A DNA stretch of 64,000 nt from Chitinophaga pinensis DSM 2588 (GTDB lineage: Bacteria; Bacteroidota; Bacteroidia; Chitinophagales; Chitinophagaceae). Position 1 is the stretch's first letter. Every line of letters begins with the position of its first letter. The position numbers and the translations under genes are program-made. The notes beneath the pieces are model-generated. The model was not told the origin of the DNA and did not search any database. It saw nothing but the letters and a program-made list of their open reading frames with translations. This document shows positions 8,079-21,200 of this stretch, piece after piece. The stretch lies in NCBI RefSeq assembly GCF_000024005.1, contig NC_013132.1, positions 7,434,001 through 7,498,000 on the forward strand. Reading direction: 5' to 3'.

Positions 8079-9434
8079 ATGATTGTAGCAGCCTTTCTCG
8101 CTCTGGCCCTTAGTTACACCTCAGAAACAGTACTAACGCCAAGACACTATACGCCCCTTATCGACACGTTATCAGCCGCTTCCAGAGAATATACCCTGGT
8201 CGCTGATAAAAATGGAAGACTAGTCATCGATAACAGGAATAATACCTACAGACCGGGAGATATTCTCAATCTGAAGGGAAATTTCAAATCCGTATTTATC
8301 ACAAATATGAGTGGTACGGAGAAGAAACCTATTATTGTCCGTAACTACCAGAATTCTGTTGTCAAAGTCGGAGAACCTGACTGGAACGGCGGCGCCTGGT
8401 CGGTCGCCTTTGAGTTCAACAACTGCCATTACATTCGTTTCGGTAGTATGTCGGACAGAAATCAGCTGATCATCAGCGGTTCTGTACAGGCAGCCCGCGA
8501 GGCTTATCACGACCTGCATATGGGCAATAAGACAGATAATATGGAAGTCTGCTTCCTGACCATCCGCAACGGCGGAAACGGCATCGTTGCCAAAACGGAT
8601 CCTATAAAAGGAAACGCCAGCACCACTTATCCCAACAGCTTTATCAAAAATCTCTCTATTCACGACCTGACGATCACAGATACAAAGAATGAAGCGATGT
8701 ATATCGGTCATACAGCAACCTATTGGGACCATACGCTGAATCAGCCTTATTACAACTCTCCTTCCAAGTTTACGCCCGGGCATGATTATGTGCAGCCGAT
8801 CAAATGGCGCAATGTGAAGATCTATAATAACCTGGTCAGGAACAGCGGACTGGATGGTATCCAGACGGCGGCTATCGACGGACTGGAGATCTATAATAAC
8901 GAAGTGACCAACTGGGGTACGCAGCATAATGCTGCGCATAATGGCGGTATCCTGATCGGTGGCAGAACGACAAACACCAATACCCACGACAACTATGTAC
9001 ATGACGGCTGGGGGGAAATGTGTCAGTTCTATGGCTCCGGGGAGAACAATGCAACGCATGTCATCAGCAACAACCTTTTCATCAACAACCAGAGTGATGG
9101 TATCAGCATGCGCGGTACGGAGAATGCCATCGTAAAAATCGTCAACAATACCATTGCAGGAACGAAGGGAAATAGCCTTCGTATCAACGGGTATACCGGT
9201 ATGAAGGGCAAACAGATCGTCAATGCCAATGTCTTTGTCGCCCCTAACGGCGGCATGAATATCGGCAGCCGTAACTATGTATATGTAGAAGTAGGCGGTG
9301 ATGCGGTAGAAGGTACCGGCGGAGAAGAAAACAAGAAGTTTGCTACGGTAGCAGCTGCAGGTTTAAATGCCGAAAACTATTATAAACCGGTGGAGGGATC
9401 CACAGTGAATACAGCCGGTTACAGAAAACAGTAA
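8079..9434 (+). CDS. Secreted right-handed parallel beta-helix protein
   Basis: A short hydrophobic N-terminus (MIVAAFLALALSYTSE) serves as signal peptide. The rest of the 451 residues show the ladder of Asn-rich short strands typical of right-handed beta-helix (pectate-lyase-like) proteins: NLVRNSGLDGIQTAAIDGLEI, GGILIGGRTTNTNTHDNYVHD, NNLFINNQSDGISMRG, IVNNTIAGTKGNSLRIN. Such proteins bind or cleave polysaccharides. Catalytic residues cannot be assigned, so substrate and activity stay open. A hairpin at 9466-9485 follows it. Confidence 0.75.
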   Translation: MIVAAFLALALSYTSETVLTPRHYTPLIDTLSAASREYTLVADKNGRLVIDNRNNTYRPGDILNLKGNFKSVFITNMSGTEKKPIIVRNYQNSVVKVGEPDWNGGAWSVAFEFNNCHYIRFGSMSDRNQLIISGSVQAAREAYHDLHMGNKTDNMEVCFLTIRNGGNGIVAKTDPIKGNASTTYPNSFIKNLSIHDLTITDTKNEAMYIGHTATYWDHTLNQPYYNSPSKFTPGHDYVQPIKWRNVKIYNNLVRNSGLDGIQTAAIDGLEIYNNEVTNWGTQHNAAHNGGILIGGRTTNTNTHDNYVHDGWGEMCQFYGSGENNATHVISNNLFINNQSDGISMRGTENAIVKIVNNTIAGTKGNSLRINGYTGMKGKQIVNANVFVAPNGGMNIGSRNYVYVEVGGDAVEGTGGEENKKFATVAAAGLNAENYYKPVEGSTVNTAGYRKQ

Positions 9435-9465
9435 TCATTCTTTTCAATACAGCATAAGGGTAAGA

Positions 9466-9490
9466 CAGCCGGAATGCTCCGGCTGCCTGA
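9466..9490. terminator. Bidirectional hairpin terminator
   Basis: A perfect 8-bp stem (CAGCCGGA / TCCGGCTG) with a 4-nt loop lies between the convergent genes ending at 9434 (+) and 9498 (-). Confidence 0.65.
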
Positions 9491-9497
9491 TCAGCAA

Positions 9498-11087
9498 TTA
9501 CTTGCAACTCTTTGTATAATCTTCCGCCATCTTAATATAAGCGGCCTCTGTTTTAAAGTCATAGCTACCAAGCTTTGCCACCATTTCAGGACAATCTTTG
9601 AAATAGTCCTTCATCATTTCATCTCTCTTTTTAAACCAGTCACGTCCCTGGTTTGCCACCTCTTCTTCGTTCGGACGGATAAACACTATCGCATTAGTCG
9701 CGTCTTCTCCAAAATTCTCTTTCAGGATCCTGATCTTCGGAGAACTGTAAATCACCTGTAAAGGGTAATTTTTGGTACGGATCATATCCAGGCTTACCGA
9801 GTTGTTCTGTTCGAACACCGGCTTGAATTTATGAACCTCGTATGTCTTGCCCAGGAAACCAAATGAATTTACTTCAGACAGTTTATAGCTCTTACGTCTT
9901 GGTTTCTCCTTTTCGATGATCTCAAATTTCACATATTTACCGGCATCCAGGTCAACGATAGAACCTTTAAAATGCTCGTCGATATAGCGGCCTTTGATAG
10001 TATCGCCCTGGGACAGCAGTACCCACCCTTCAGACAGCTTCTCCGTAGAAAACATATCGCTTCTGATCTCTCCGGAAGAAGAATCCAATGGATATTTACG
10101 GTCATTCGCGGTAGCGTAGTAACCTTTCAGTTCTTTCGTCAGTGAACCGCGGATCTCGTAGTCGCTTCTCACACCCAGGAATTTGCCGGAATTCGCATAC
10201 AGGGTATCCAGCGCATCTCTCAGTTTAGCGGTATCATAGGCCAGATAATACAGGAAAGAAAGCTCTGAGTAAGCAGCCACCTTGATCGGCTTGATATTGT
10301 ACTCAGCAGGGTATTGCTGATTCGCCATCTGCAGGAAGCTTTGCTCAAAAGGTTTGATCACATTGCTGTAATCAGTGGTCTCCTTCTTTTTCAGGGTACT
10401 TATCAGTGCCTCGTTCAGTGAATCGATCACTACGAATTCAGGGTATTTCTTCTTCGCCTTGGCAATGAAAGGCAGATTGATGGTCTGTGTCTGATAACCA
10501 TCCACATACCGTTTCTCTGCATCGCCCGCCAGTCTTCTCACATTTTTAAATACAATGCGGTAGACATCCACTGATTTCGGATTAGCCAGCAGTTTGGTGA
10601 AATCATTGGTAATCTGGTCAGCAGTAGCCAGTGTTTCCTGTCCGGAGATCTTATGTGTTTTATTGAAATAAGGCTCTCCTTTCCTGTTCATCACCACTTC
10701 CCTGATAATGCCTTCCACATTATAGGCAAGGCTGAAGCCATTGCTAACAGCAGAAATGCTCATTTTATCCACCAGGTAAGCCACTGTGAGGTCGCCTGCA
10801 TCGGCAGTAGACCGGATGCCTGATTTAGACAGTTCCTGCATGATACTCACGCGGAACTGGTCAACAGCCGCTTCTTTATTGGCCGAAGAATTCAACAGAT
10901 TTTCCAGTAAACCTTTGTCGAGGTCTGCCAGGTAGAAAATCTTTTTGTGTTCGCTGAAATGCTGGTCCTCCGCAAAGCGGTAAACAGGAGCAGTAAACTC
11001 CTGGTAGCTGACAGTCTGGGCACTGCTCTGCTGAAAGGCAGATAACAACATCGTGCCGATCGCCAGGTAAAGGGATCTTGTTTTCAT
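9498..11087 (-). CDS. Secreted protein of unknown function (529 aa)
   Basis: A signal peptide (ending SSAQT) precedes a charged mature protein with no recognised catalytic motif. The N-terminal half (residues about 35-190) has an alternating alpha/beta pattern. The middle (VDGYQTQTINLPFIAKAKKKYPEFVVIDS) and the segment WVLLSQGDTIKGRYIDEHFKGSIVDLDAGKYVKFEIIEKEKP look like a small beta-barrel module followed by a C-terminal helical part ending CPEMVAKLGSYDFKTEAAYIK. It lies downstream of the T9SS cluster on the same strand, but a strong terminator at 11219-11254 and a 180-bp gap separate them. I do not recognise the family. Confidence 0.7.
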   Translation of the reverse strand: MKTRSLYLAIGTMLLSAFQQSSAQTVSYQEFTAPVYRFAEDQHFSEHKKIFYLADLDKGLLENLLNSSANKEAAVDQFRVSIMQELSKSGIRSTADAGDLTVAYLVDKMSISAVSNGFSLAYNVEGIIREVVMNRKGEPYFNKTHKISGQETLATADQITNDFTKLLANPKSVDVYRIVFKNVRRLAGDAEKRYVDGYQTQTINLPFIAKAKKKYPEFVVIDSLNEALISTLKKKETTDYSNVIKPFEQSFLQMANQQYPAEYNIKPIKVAAYSELSFLYYLAYDTAKLRDALDTLYANSGKFLGVRSDYEIRGSLTKELKGYYATANDRKYPLDSSSGEIRSDMFSTEKLSEGWVLLSQGDTIKGRYIDEHFKGSIVDLDAGKYVKFEIIEKEKPRRKSYKLSEVNSFGFLGKTYEVHKFKPVFEQNNSVSLDMIRTKNYPLQVIYSSPKIRILKENFGEDATNAIVFIRPNEEEVANQGRDWFKKRDEMMKDYFKDCPEMVAKLGSYDFKTEAAYIKMAEDYTKSCK

Positions 11088-11218
11088 GGTATATTAGGTT
11101 ATGTGCTGCGAAGATAAAGGGGAACAGAGGGGTTGGGAGACTATTCAGGTTGATTACTCAATTATTCCGTACTTCTACTTGAGTAGAATGGGGAATATAC
11201 CTATTCCCGTACGGGCAT

Positions 11219-11254
11219 AAAAAAGGCCGTCTGCCTTACGGCGGACGGCCTTCT
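11219..11254. terminator. Terminator of the six-gene T9SS / tail-collar cluster
   Basis: The stem AAGGCCGTC / GACGGCCTT has a 12-nt loop and A-rich and T-rich flanks. It sits 14 bp after the stop of the PorP/SprF gene and closes the minus-strand cluster. Confidence 0.75.
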
Positions 11255-11268
11255 TCATTGAATCTTAC

Positions 11269-12192
11269 TTATTTGAACAGGTTGATAGTTGCGCCTATTT
11301 CATAGGTGCCATCAACATAGGTTTTGATACCACCTGTCTGCGTAGTATACATTGCCTGTATACCTACGGTTTTCAGAATGTTAACACCAATACCTGCTGT
11401 CAGACTTTTCGAAGTATGATATACGGCCATTACGTTAGCCACATCATCCAGGAAAGATACGTTCACGCCGGCGTCCAGGATATTGTCATATCCGCGTACA
11501 CCGCGATAGCATACTTTAGGCTCGATAGAGGAAATCGTCTCATCTACGGCAAACCGGTAGGATGCAGCGGTAAAGAAGATACCACCACCATCTACGGCTT
11601 TGTTATCGCCTGTGAAGAGACTTCTCACGTTCGGAATGGATGCCTGTAAAGTCAGTTTGGTATCCGTGTAAGCCATACCATATTCCGCCTCGAAATAGTT
11701 ATCGCGACGGTTAAAGGCGCCTACGGAAGGATCGTTTATATCTCCGTTCAGGTTTTTGTAATCTATACGCTGTACGTTCCATGCCAGCGATAATCCGAAA
11801 TGCAGTTGCTGATCCGGATTTGTCAGCGGCAGGTGATACGCATATGTTAACGCTACACGGGTTCTGTTGATCAGACCAGCTACATCGTTGAAAACGTGTA
11901 AACCGGCGCCGACCCTGTTACCCATGGCAGCGTCTGCTGAGAAGAACTTTGTTACCGGCGCTCCTTCGATACCGCCCCACTGACGACGGTAAGCGCCGTT
12001 GAAGTGGACTCCTTTTTCAAGACCAGCCATAGCAGGGTTTGCCAGGTACTGATTCTGAAAATACTGTGTGCCTGAAGGCTCCAGCAATGCCTGTGCATCA
12101 CTGAGAGACTGTGCATCAGCATGTTGGTTCATGCCAGCAGCCAATAAAAGGCTGCTGACGATGAACGAACGTATTTTAAGTTTATAGCTCAT
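11269..12192 (-). CDS. PorP/SprF family type IX secretion outer-membrane protein
   Basis: The 307-residue protein has a signal peptide and the PorP/SprF signature: the opening QYFQNQYLANPAMAGLEKGVHFNGAYRRQWGG (residues about 43-75, quoted here only as the QN-x5-NPA-x-AG pattern), followed by a 14-or-so-strand outer-membrane barrel and a C-terminal strand ending in Phe-Lys. PorP/SprF proteins are T9SS-linked barrels that, by family knowledge, cooperate with type B (CHU_C/gliding-type) substrates and are often encoded right beside one. Here the partner is the giant gene 20 bp upstream, so this protein likely anchors or exports it. Confidence 0.93.
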   Translation of the reverse strand: MSYKLKIRSFIVSSLLLAAGMNQHADAQSLSDAQALLEPSGTQYFQNQYLANPAMAGLEKGVHFNGAYRRQWGGIEGAPVTKFFSADAAMGNRVGAGLHVFNDVAGLINRTRVALTYAYHLPLTNPDQQLHFGLSLAWNVQRIDYKNLNGDINDPSVGAFNRRDNYFEAEYGMAYTDTKLTLQASIPNVRSLFTGDNKAVDGGGIFFTAASYRFAVDETISSIEPKVCYRGVRGYDNILDAGVNVSFLDDVANVMAVYHTSKSLTAGIGVNILKTVGIQAMYTTQTGGIKTYVDGTYEIGATINLFK

Positions 12193-12212
12193 AATACTTG
12201 TTGTTACGGGGG

Positions 12213-15200
12213 TTATCTTCTGTCTCTGATAATTGTGATATAACCTTTCGCTGTTTTAGCACCACCTTCTATCGTTAAGATATAGTAGTAAGTACCTTCT
12301 GCCAGCGGACTACCGTTGTATGTACCATCCCAGTCATTGCTGTAATTTCTGCGGGTATATAACAGACGGCCTGTGCGATCGAAGATCTTCACTTCATTAT
12401 CAGGATAGCTATCCAGATTACGGATCACCCATTTATCATTCTTACCATCACCATTTGGCGTCAGGAGGTTGGTCGCATCCACCTTGAAGTCCGCTATTAC
12501 GTTCACGGTGAAGTCGGCGGTATTGCTACAGCCTGCAGCATTGCTTACTGTCACGTGATAAGTAGTGTTCTCCATTGGTCTTACTTCCAGTACTGCGCTC
12601 TGCTGTCCGCTGATAATACCGTCTGCATCATCCCATTTGAAGATAGTACCACCGGTTGCTGTCAGGTGTACGATATCTCCTTTGGAGATAGTAGCACCTT
12701 TATCGCTGGTGATAGTTACCTGGCCCAGGGTAGCCACAGTGATATTGAATGAGCGTTGCAGTGTATCGACACCACCATTTGCTACACCACCGTTGTCTTT
12801 GATGGTAACAGTTACTTTGGCTGTGCCGCTTGCACTTGTTTTCAGCTGGTAGGTAACCACGCCTGCTGCGCTTACGCTCAGCTGATCGAAGTTGCCTGGT
12901 TTGTCAGTAATGATAGAGAAGCTATAAGTCTGTGAAGCCTCGGTTGCAGATGCACCTGTCAGCTGGATCGTGTGTACGGATCCCTCAGGACAGATAGTCG
13001 CGTTACCGATCGGATCCAGGGTCGGAGCCAGGTTCTTTTCCTTCACATTGATTGATACCGGTACTGCTACGCTGGTATTCAGTCCGTCGCTCACTGTTAC
13101 CGTCAGCGTTACGGTGCTGTTTACTTTAGCATTCAGTTTCGCCTGGTCAAGTACCAGTACGTTACCGTTTGCGTCGATAGAGAACGCGCCGTTTGAATTA
13201 TCTGTTACGATAGTCCAGGTCTGTAAAGTACCTGCTGCTTCAGTAGCGATCACTTTACCTACCAGGGTACCCACCGCACTTCTTTCGATCACATCGAAGG
13301 ACTGACCGGAAGTAATCACCGGAGCGGTCGCATCGTAGGTCAGGGTCAGTGTGTTGGAAGCAGTGTTACCGTTAGATACTACGTTCACGGCCTGACCGGC
13401 AGGCAGCTGGATAGTTACGGTACCATCTGCAGCCGGTGTTACCTGCAGGGTATAAGTGATGTTGTCTGTAGTAGACAGGGTACCTCCTGTACCATTGGTG
13501 ATGTTAAAGTCACCTGCTGCCAGACCGCTTACTGCTTCGTTGAACACGATCGTTACGGTGAATGGTGCGTTTGTACGGGCAGGAGCGTTAGTAGACAGCT
13601 GTACTGACGGAGACGCGGTATGAACAAACACGCCGGTAGTGTTACCTACGCTGTTCAGTGCCAGGTTCGCGTTGTTGGTAGCTGCATCTTTAATAGTACC
13701 ACCATTCAGTGTCAGCGTACCTACAGTGATCCCATCCAGATCCATCTGGCCTGGTTGTACTGTGTAGCTGAAGATCAGACCATTTGCACCTGCAGCACGG
13801 TTATATGCTGCCTGTACGGTGGTCGTACCGATGGTGATGTTGAGGGCTGGTGTGCCACCTGTTGTGTTCAGGGTGATCGCCTCGTTGAAGTTAACCGTGA
13901 ATTCCAGTGTCTGGCCGGCTTTATAGTAGCCATTCGCAGGAACTGCCACGGAAGTTACCACAGGAGCAGTAGCGTCGTAAGTAACGTTCAGGGTGTTGGA
14001 AGCCTGTGTAGCATTGTTGCCAATGTTTACAGCAGCAGCTGCCGGTAACTGAACGGTCACAGCGCCATCCGCAGCAGGTGTAACTGTTGCGGTGTAAGTG
14101 ATGTTGTCGGTAGTCTGCAAGTTGGAAACAGCTGCATTCGTAGCGGTGAAGTCACCTGCCGTCAGACCGGTTACTGCTTCGCTGAATGTTACAGTCGCAG
14201 TGAACGGTGCGTTCACCAGTGTAGCAGCGGAAGTCAGTACAACGGTAGCGTGAGTGGTGTTCACTTTTACATTGCTGGTGTTACCTACATTATGAAGACT
14301 CAGATCAGCGTTGTTGCCTACTGCATCTTTGATGGTTGCACCATTGATGGCCAGTACGCCCAGCTGGATACCATCCATATCCTGATCACCATCTACTACA
14401 GCATAGCTGAAGTTCAGTCCGTCTGTGCCTGCAAGACCTGTATAGGCTGCATTTACATTCGTAGCACCGATAGCAATTGTCAGATAAGGATTACCTCCTG
14501 TAGTGTTCAGGTTGATGTTTTCGCCGAACTTAACAGTGAAGTTCAGTACATCGCCTGCTTTGTAGTAACCGTCAGCTGGTACAGTTACGGATGTTACCAC
14601 CGGAGCAGTTGCATCGTAAGTGAGGCTGATGGTATTAGAAGCCTGGTTACCGTTATTACCGATGTTGGTAGCTACGTCCGCAGGAACGTTTACAGCAACC
14701 GTACCATCTGCCGCTGGTGTAACCAGTACAGTGTAAGTGATGTTGTCTGTAGTCTGCAGGTTGCTTACTGCTGCATTGGTTGCGTTAACATCAGCAGCGG
14801 TGAAGCCGGTTACAGCTTCGCTGAAGACGATCGTCGCGGTGAACGGTGCATTGATTAATACAGGGGCGGTTGTAGATACATTCACTGTCGGGTGAACTGT
14901 GTTTACAAACACATTATTGGTAGGAGCGATACCGTTCAGCGCCAGGTTCGCGTTGTTGGTCGCAGCATCTTTAATGCTTGCGCCATTCAGCGTCAGGGCG
15001 CCTACGGTAACACCGTCCATATCCAGATCGCCATCTACGACAGTGTAGCTGAAGCTCAGACTATTGCTACCGTTTGTACTGTTGGCAGCAGTTACGGTAC
15101 TTGTACCGATAGTCAGGCTCAGTTGTGGTGTACCGCCTGCTGTGTTGACGATGATGTTTTCGTTGAAATGAACCGTGAAGTTCAGTACGTCACCTGCTTT

Positions 15201-18200
15201 ATAATAACCATTTGCCGGAACAGTTACGGAAGTTACCGCCGGAGCAGTCGCATCGTATGTGAGGCTGAGGGTATTAGAAGCCTGGTTACCGTTGTTACCG
15301 ATGTTGGTAGCTACGTCAGCCGGAACATTCAGGCTTACCGCACCATCTGCTGCCGGTGTAACCAGTACAGTAAAGGTGATGTTGTTGGTAGTCTGTAAGC
15401 TGCTCAGGGTTGCATTGGTAGCAGTCACATCTCCGATTGCAAATCCACTTACTGCTTCACTGAAAGTGATAGTAGCGGTGAATGGTGCATTGGTTGGTGC
15501 AGCAGCAGCAGTAGACAGGGTTACTGTCGGATGTGCCGTGTTCACAAACACATTGTTAGTCGGATTGACATTGTTTAGCGTAGTGTTCGCATTGTTACCT
15601 GCGAGGTCTCTGATAACTGCGCTATTCAATGCTAATGTACCTACCTGGATACCATCCATATCCATGTCGCCGTCAACTACTGTATAGCTGAAGTTCAGAC
15701 CGTCAGAACCGTTGGTACCAGTATAAGTTGCCTGTACTGTTGCAGTACCGATGATCACACCAAGGGTAGGATTACCAGCTGTAGTGTTCACATTGATATT
15801 TTCACTGAATCTTACAATGAAGTTCAGTACGTCGCCTGCTTTGTAGTAAGCGTCGGCAGGAACAGATACGGCAGTTACAACCGGTGCGGTTGCATCATAA
15901 GTAACCGTCAGGGTGTTAGACACCTGTGTCGGGTTGTTGCCGATGTTAACAGCAGCTGCTGCCGGTAACTGAACGGTCACAACGCCACCGGCAATTGGTG
16001 TAACTGTTACCGTATAAGTGATATTGTCTGTAGTCTGCAGAGCTGAAACTGTACCATTTGTAACGGTGAAGTCGCCGGTTGTCAGACCAGTTACCGCTTC
16101 GCTGAAGGTAGCCGTCACAGTGAACGGAGCGTTCACGAGTGTAGCCGGAGCTGTCAGTACCACAGTAGCGGTGGTCGTATTTACAAATACGCCAGTAGTC
16201 GGAGCAACGTTATTCAGTGTCAGGTTCGCATCGTTGGTGGCTGCATCCTGGATGGTTGCACCATTCAGTGTCAGTGTACCTACTGCGATACCGTCCATAT
16301 CCTGATCACCTGTTACTACGGTGTAGCTGAAGTTCAGACCATCTGTACCGTTTGTACCTGTGTAGGTAGCATTTACGGTAGCAGCACCGATTGTCAGAGA
16401 AAGACTTGGATTACCACCTGTTGTGTTCAGGGTGATGTCTTCGCTGAATCTTACGGTGAAGTTCAGTGTCTGACCTGCTTTATAATAACCATTCACTGGT
16501 ACGCTTACGGAAGCAACAGTTGGAGCAACTGCATCCACTAATACGCCGGTAGTGGTACCGATGCTATTCAGTGTGATGTTTGCATCGTTGGTTGCTGCGT
16601 CTTTAATAGTACTACCGTTCAGCGCCAGCGTACCTACTTCGATACCGTTCAGATCCAGGTTGCCAGGTGCTACCAGATACTGGAAGCGAAGTGCATTAGG
16701 AGCTGCGGTACCATTGTAAGTTGCCTGTACGGTAGTTGAACCAATGGTTACGCTTATGGAAGGAGTACCACCTGTTGTATTCAGGTTGATGCCTTCGCTG
16801 AAGGTAACTACGAAGTTCAGCGCCTGGCCAGCTTTGTAGGTACCATTTGCCGGAACTGTTACGGAAGTCACTGTCGGAGCGGTAGCGTCATAAGTAACAT
16901 TCAGTGTGTTGGACGCCTGTGTACCATTGTTGCCAATGTTTACAGCAGCGTTTGCCGGCAACTGAACGTTCACAGCGCCATCCGCCGCCGGTGTGATTGT
17001 AACTGTGTAAGTAATATTGTTGGTAGTCTGCAATGCGGAAGCTGTACCGTTTGTAACGATGAAGTCCGCTGCATCCAAAAATGTTGCCGCTTCGCTGAAG
17101 GTCGCTGTTACGGTGAACGGAGCGTTCACGAGTGTAGCAGGTGTTGTCAGTGTAACGGTAGCTTTGGTAGTGTTTACAAATATGCCGGTAGTATTACCTA
17201 CGTTATGCAGTGTCACGTCTACGTTGTTGGTAGCCGCATCGCGTACAACTGCGCCATTCATTGAAAGGCCATTTACCTCGATACCATTCATATCCAGGTC
17301 GCCGTCTGCAACGATGTAACTGAAATACATGCCATTTGTGCCATCAGCACTTATGTAGGTCGCATTTACAGTCGCTGAGCCAATTGTGAGACCGAGGGTT
17401 GGGATACCGCCAGCAGTGTTTATGTTGATGTTCTCACTGAATCTTACGATGAAGCCCATTATCCGACCCACATTATAATACCCGTCAACCGGTACTGTTA
17501 CGGAAGTAACAACTGGTTGTGTAGCATCGTAAGTGACACTTACGGTATTAGAAGCCTGGTTACCGTTGTCGCCGATATTTACAGTTGCATCAGCAGGAAT
17601 GCTTACGCTAACTGCACCATCCGTGGCTGGTGTAACCAGTACGGTGTAGGTGATGTTATCAGCAGTTGTTGGTGTACCAACAGTGGCATTCGTTGTGGTG
17701 AAGTCGCTTGCAGTTAAGCCTGTTACAGCTTCGCTGAAGGTAACTGTCACATTGAACGGTGCATTGATCGGTGAAACAGCAGCCGTAGACAGAGTTACTG
17801 TCGGATGCGTTGTGTTCACTCTTACATTGGTCGTGTTACCAATGCCGTTCAGTGTCAGGTCCGCATTGTTGGCAGCTGCATCTTTAATGGTCGCGCTATT
17901 AAGCGTTAAATCATCTACATCGATACCGTCCATATCCTGCTGGCCAGCTACTACAGTGTAACTGAAGTTCAGACCATTTGTGCCATTAGTGCCGGTATAA
18001 GTAGCGTTTACGCTAGTCGAACCTATTGTAAGACTCAGGGTTGGATTGCCACCTGTTGTATTGATCGTAATGTCTTCGTTAAAATTAACGGTGAAGTTGA
18101 GTGTCTGACCTGCTTTGTAATAACCATTTGCCGGAACAGCTACAGAAGCCACTGCCGGAGCAGTCACATCGTAAGTGAGGCTGAGGGTATTGGAAGCCTG

Positions 18201-21200
18201 GTTACCGTTGTCGCCGATGTTTACAGCAACATCAACCGGTAAAGTGACAGAAACAGTACCATCCGCAGTTGGAGTTACCAGTACGGTATAGGTGCTGCCG
18301 CTGACAGGGGTCAGATTGCTGACGCCTGCATTTGTAGCAGTGAAGTCGCCTGCTGTCAGACCTGTTACGTTTTCACTGAATGTTGCCGTTACAGTGAATG
18401 GTGCGTTGGTCGGACTGGTAGCCGTTTTGGTGAGTGTTACGGTCGGGTGTGTAGTGTTTACAAACACGCCGCTACCGCTACCAACACTGTTTAGTACGTT
18501 GACCGCGTTGTTGCCCGCAGCGTCCCGGATGGAACCGCCACCACCAAGTGATACGCCGGCACCCAGCTGGATACCATCCATATCATCATCGCCATCAACT
18601 ACAGTGTAGGAGAAGGTCAATGCGGTGGTACCTGTACCTCCGCTATAAGTAGCCGGTACAACACCGCTGGTCAAGTTTACAGCGATATATGGCATGCCAC
18701 CTGTAGTTGTTACGTCAACAACCTCGCTGTAGTTAACAGTGAAGTTGAGCGTCGTACCCGCTTTGTAATAACCATTAGCTGGCATTGTTACAGAAGTTAC
18801 TACCGGAGGCGTAAAGTCTGCTGTAACAGACACTGTATTAGATGCCAGTGATGCGTTGTTACCGATGTTCACTGCTGCAGCTGCAGGCAGATTAACAGAG
18901 GTTGCACCATTTGTGCTTGGCGAGATAGTTATTGTATAAGTGATATTGTCTGCCGTTTCCAGATCGGAAGCCGTGCCGTTTGTAACAACAAAGTCGCTTT
19001 CTGTAACATCAGTTACATATTCGCTGAAGGTGGCTGTTACTTCGAAGGAACCATTCACCAGTGTAACTGCTGATGACAGGGTTACAGAAGGCTTGTTGGT
19101 GTTCACTCTTACGTCGGCTGTGCTGGCAACACCATTCAGTGTAACGTCGGCATTATTGTTTGCCTGATCTGCGATCGTTGCACCATTCAGTGCAAATGCG
19201 GTCACCTGGATACCATCTGCGTCATTATCACCGTCAACAACGGTATAACGGAATTGCAGGCTGTTGGTAGCAGATTTTCCGAGATAGCTGGTTGAAACTA
19301 CCGTTCCACCGATATTCAGTCTGAGCGTTGGCGTACCAGAGACGCTCACTGCTTCGGAGAAGTTTACGGTGAAGTCGAGGTTCTGACCTGCTTTGTAGTA
19401 TGCATCCGCAGGTACATCTACCGATGTTACCGTTGGCGCGGTCATATCAGCTGTACGGGTAAGCATATTGGACACCGTGTTCGGGTTACCACCGATATTG
19501 TCAGCGGCGCCTGCCGGTACGGTCACACTTACTGTTCCGTCGACAGATGGTGCTATCTGAATGATATAAGTACTACCGGTGATCTGGGTGAACCCTTGTA
19601 CTACACCATTCACAACAGTAATGTCAGTTGGTGCAAAACCTGTTACTGATTCGCTGAAGTTAATGGTTGCATTAAACGGTGCATTCACTACTGCTGGTGC
19701 AGTACTGGTGATAGTTGCAGAAGGAATAGAGGTATTTACCCGTACGTTCCCTGTGCCAGGTATGCCATTCAGTGTAGTAGAGGCATTGTTACCTGCGGCA
19801 TCACGGATTGTGCCGCTGTTGTTTTGTACCAGTGGTTGTATCTGGATGCCATCCATATCAGTTTCACCCGCCTGTACTGTATAAGTAAAGGTCAGTTCGT
19901 CGGTGCCTGTGCCGCTCAGGTATGGTACCTGTACTGCGTCCAGTCCGATAATGATATTGATATAAGGCGTACCTGCAGCGGTAGTCACATTGACAACTTC
20001 ATTGTATTTCACTTTGAAGGTAAGGACCTGACCCGCTTTGTAGTAGGCTGGATTAGGAGCCGTTACGCCGGTAACTATTGGTCCCTGCGTATCGATTGTC
20101 CATGTATGTGTAGCTGCCGTAGCAGAAACGTTGCCTGCCTGGTCAACCGCTTTTACACTGAGGGTATGTGCACCCTCAGCGAGGCCGGTAAGAGAGAACG
20201 GACTCGTTGCTGCATTATATGGACCACCATCAAGGGATGCCTGGAAAGTAGCGCCGGTTTGACCAGCAAACGTGAAGTTAGCCGTTGTTGAAGTGGTCAG
20301 CGCCGGAGGACCTGCTGTGATAATAGGCGCCGGCGGTGGCGTCACATCATAAGTGATCGTTGCACTTGCTTGCAAGGCGTTACCAGCCTTGTCGGCCACT
20401 ACATAATCAATTGTATGAGGGCCTTCTGTTGCTGGTATCGTCAGGCTCTTGGTAGTAGCGAAAGGTTCTGGTGTGGTGAATGCACCTCCATCGATCCGGA
20501 ATCTCATATTACCAACTCCACTGGTTGCATCAGCAGCGGTCAGTGTCAGCGTTACATTGGTATTATTAGTATACGCAGCGCCGCCATTGATAAGGATAGT
20601 GCCTGATGGTGAGTCTTTGTCAATGATATACACCTCACTTTCTTTTGGTGCATTGGTGACTGGCGGTGTGACACTACCGGCGTTGGCAACCAGTTTGATC
20701 GTACCTGAACCGCTACCGGTATTGACGTTCACCGTATACTTGTAAGGCTCCGCCATTGGAGTGATGCTGGCAATGCTGGCGCCTGTTACACCTGTGGTGG
20801 TCAGCGAGAAAGCATTTGTAGCTACGCCGCTTACTGCACCACTGTAGGTGATCTGGATGTTGATCGAAGTAGCTGGCGTCGGATTGGCAGACAGACCTTT
20901 AACCTCCATGATCTGCGTCGTCGTTGGCGTCAGTTTCACAATTTCAGGATCTGTTCCATCGGCTGCGAAAATCTGGCCACTTGCCAGTACTGCGAGGCCT
21001 CCAGGATAGGATACGTCTGGATCACCATTGTGCAGGTTACTGTAAACTGCGGTAGATGAAGCGAATGAGGAGTCTGTATATTGGTAGATAGCAGCTACGG
21101 TAGGTGTAGCCGGATTTCTGGATTCGATAGCGTACAGACGGTCAAATGCATCGACACTAACAGCAATAGGTTTTCTGCCTACGGCAAAAACGGTATCAGT

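Noticed and set aside
8220..9059. 279-codon minus-strand frame over the beta-helix gene
   Set aside because: Antisense of a well-supported secreted beta-helix protein; composition is not protein-like.
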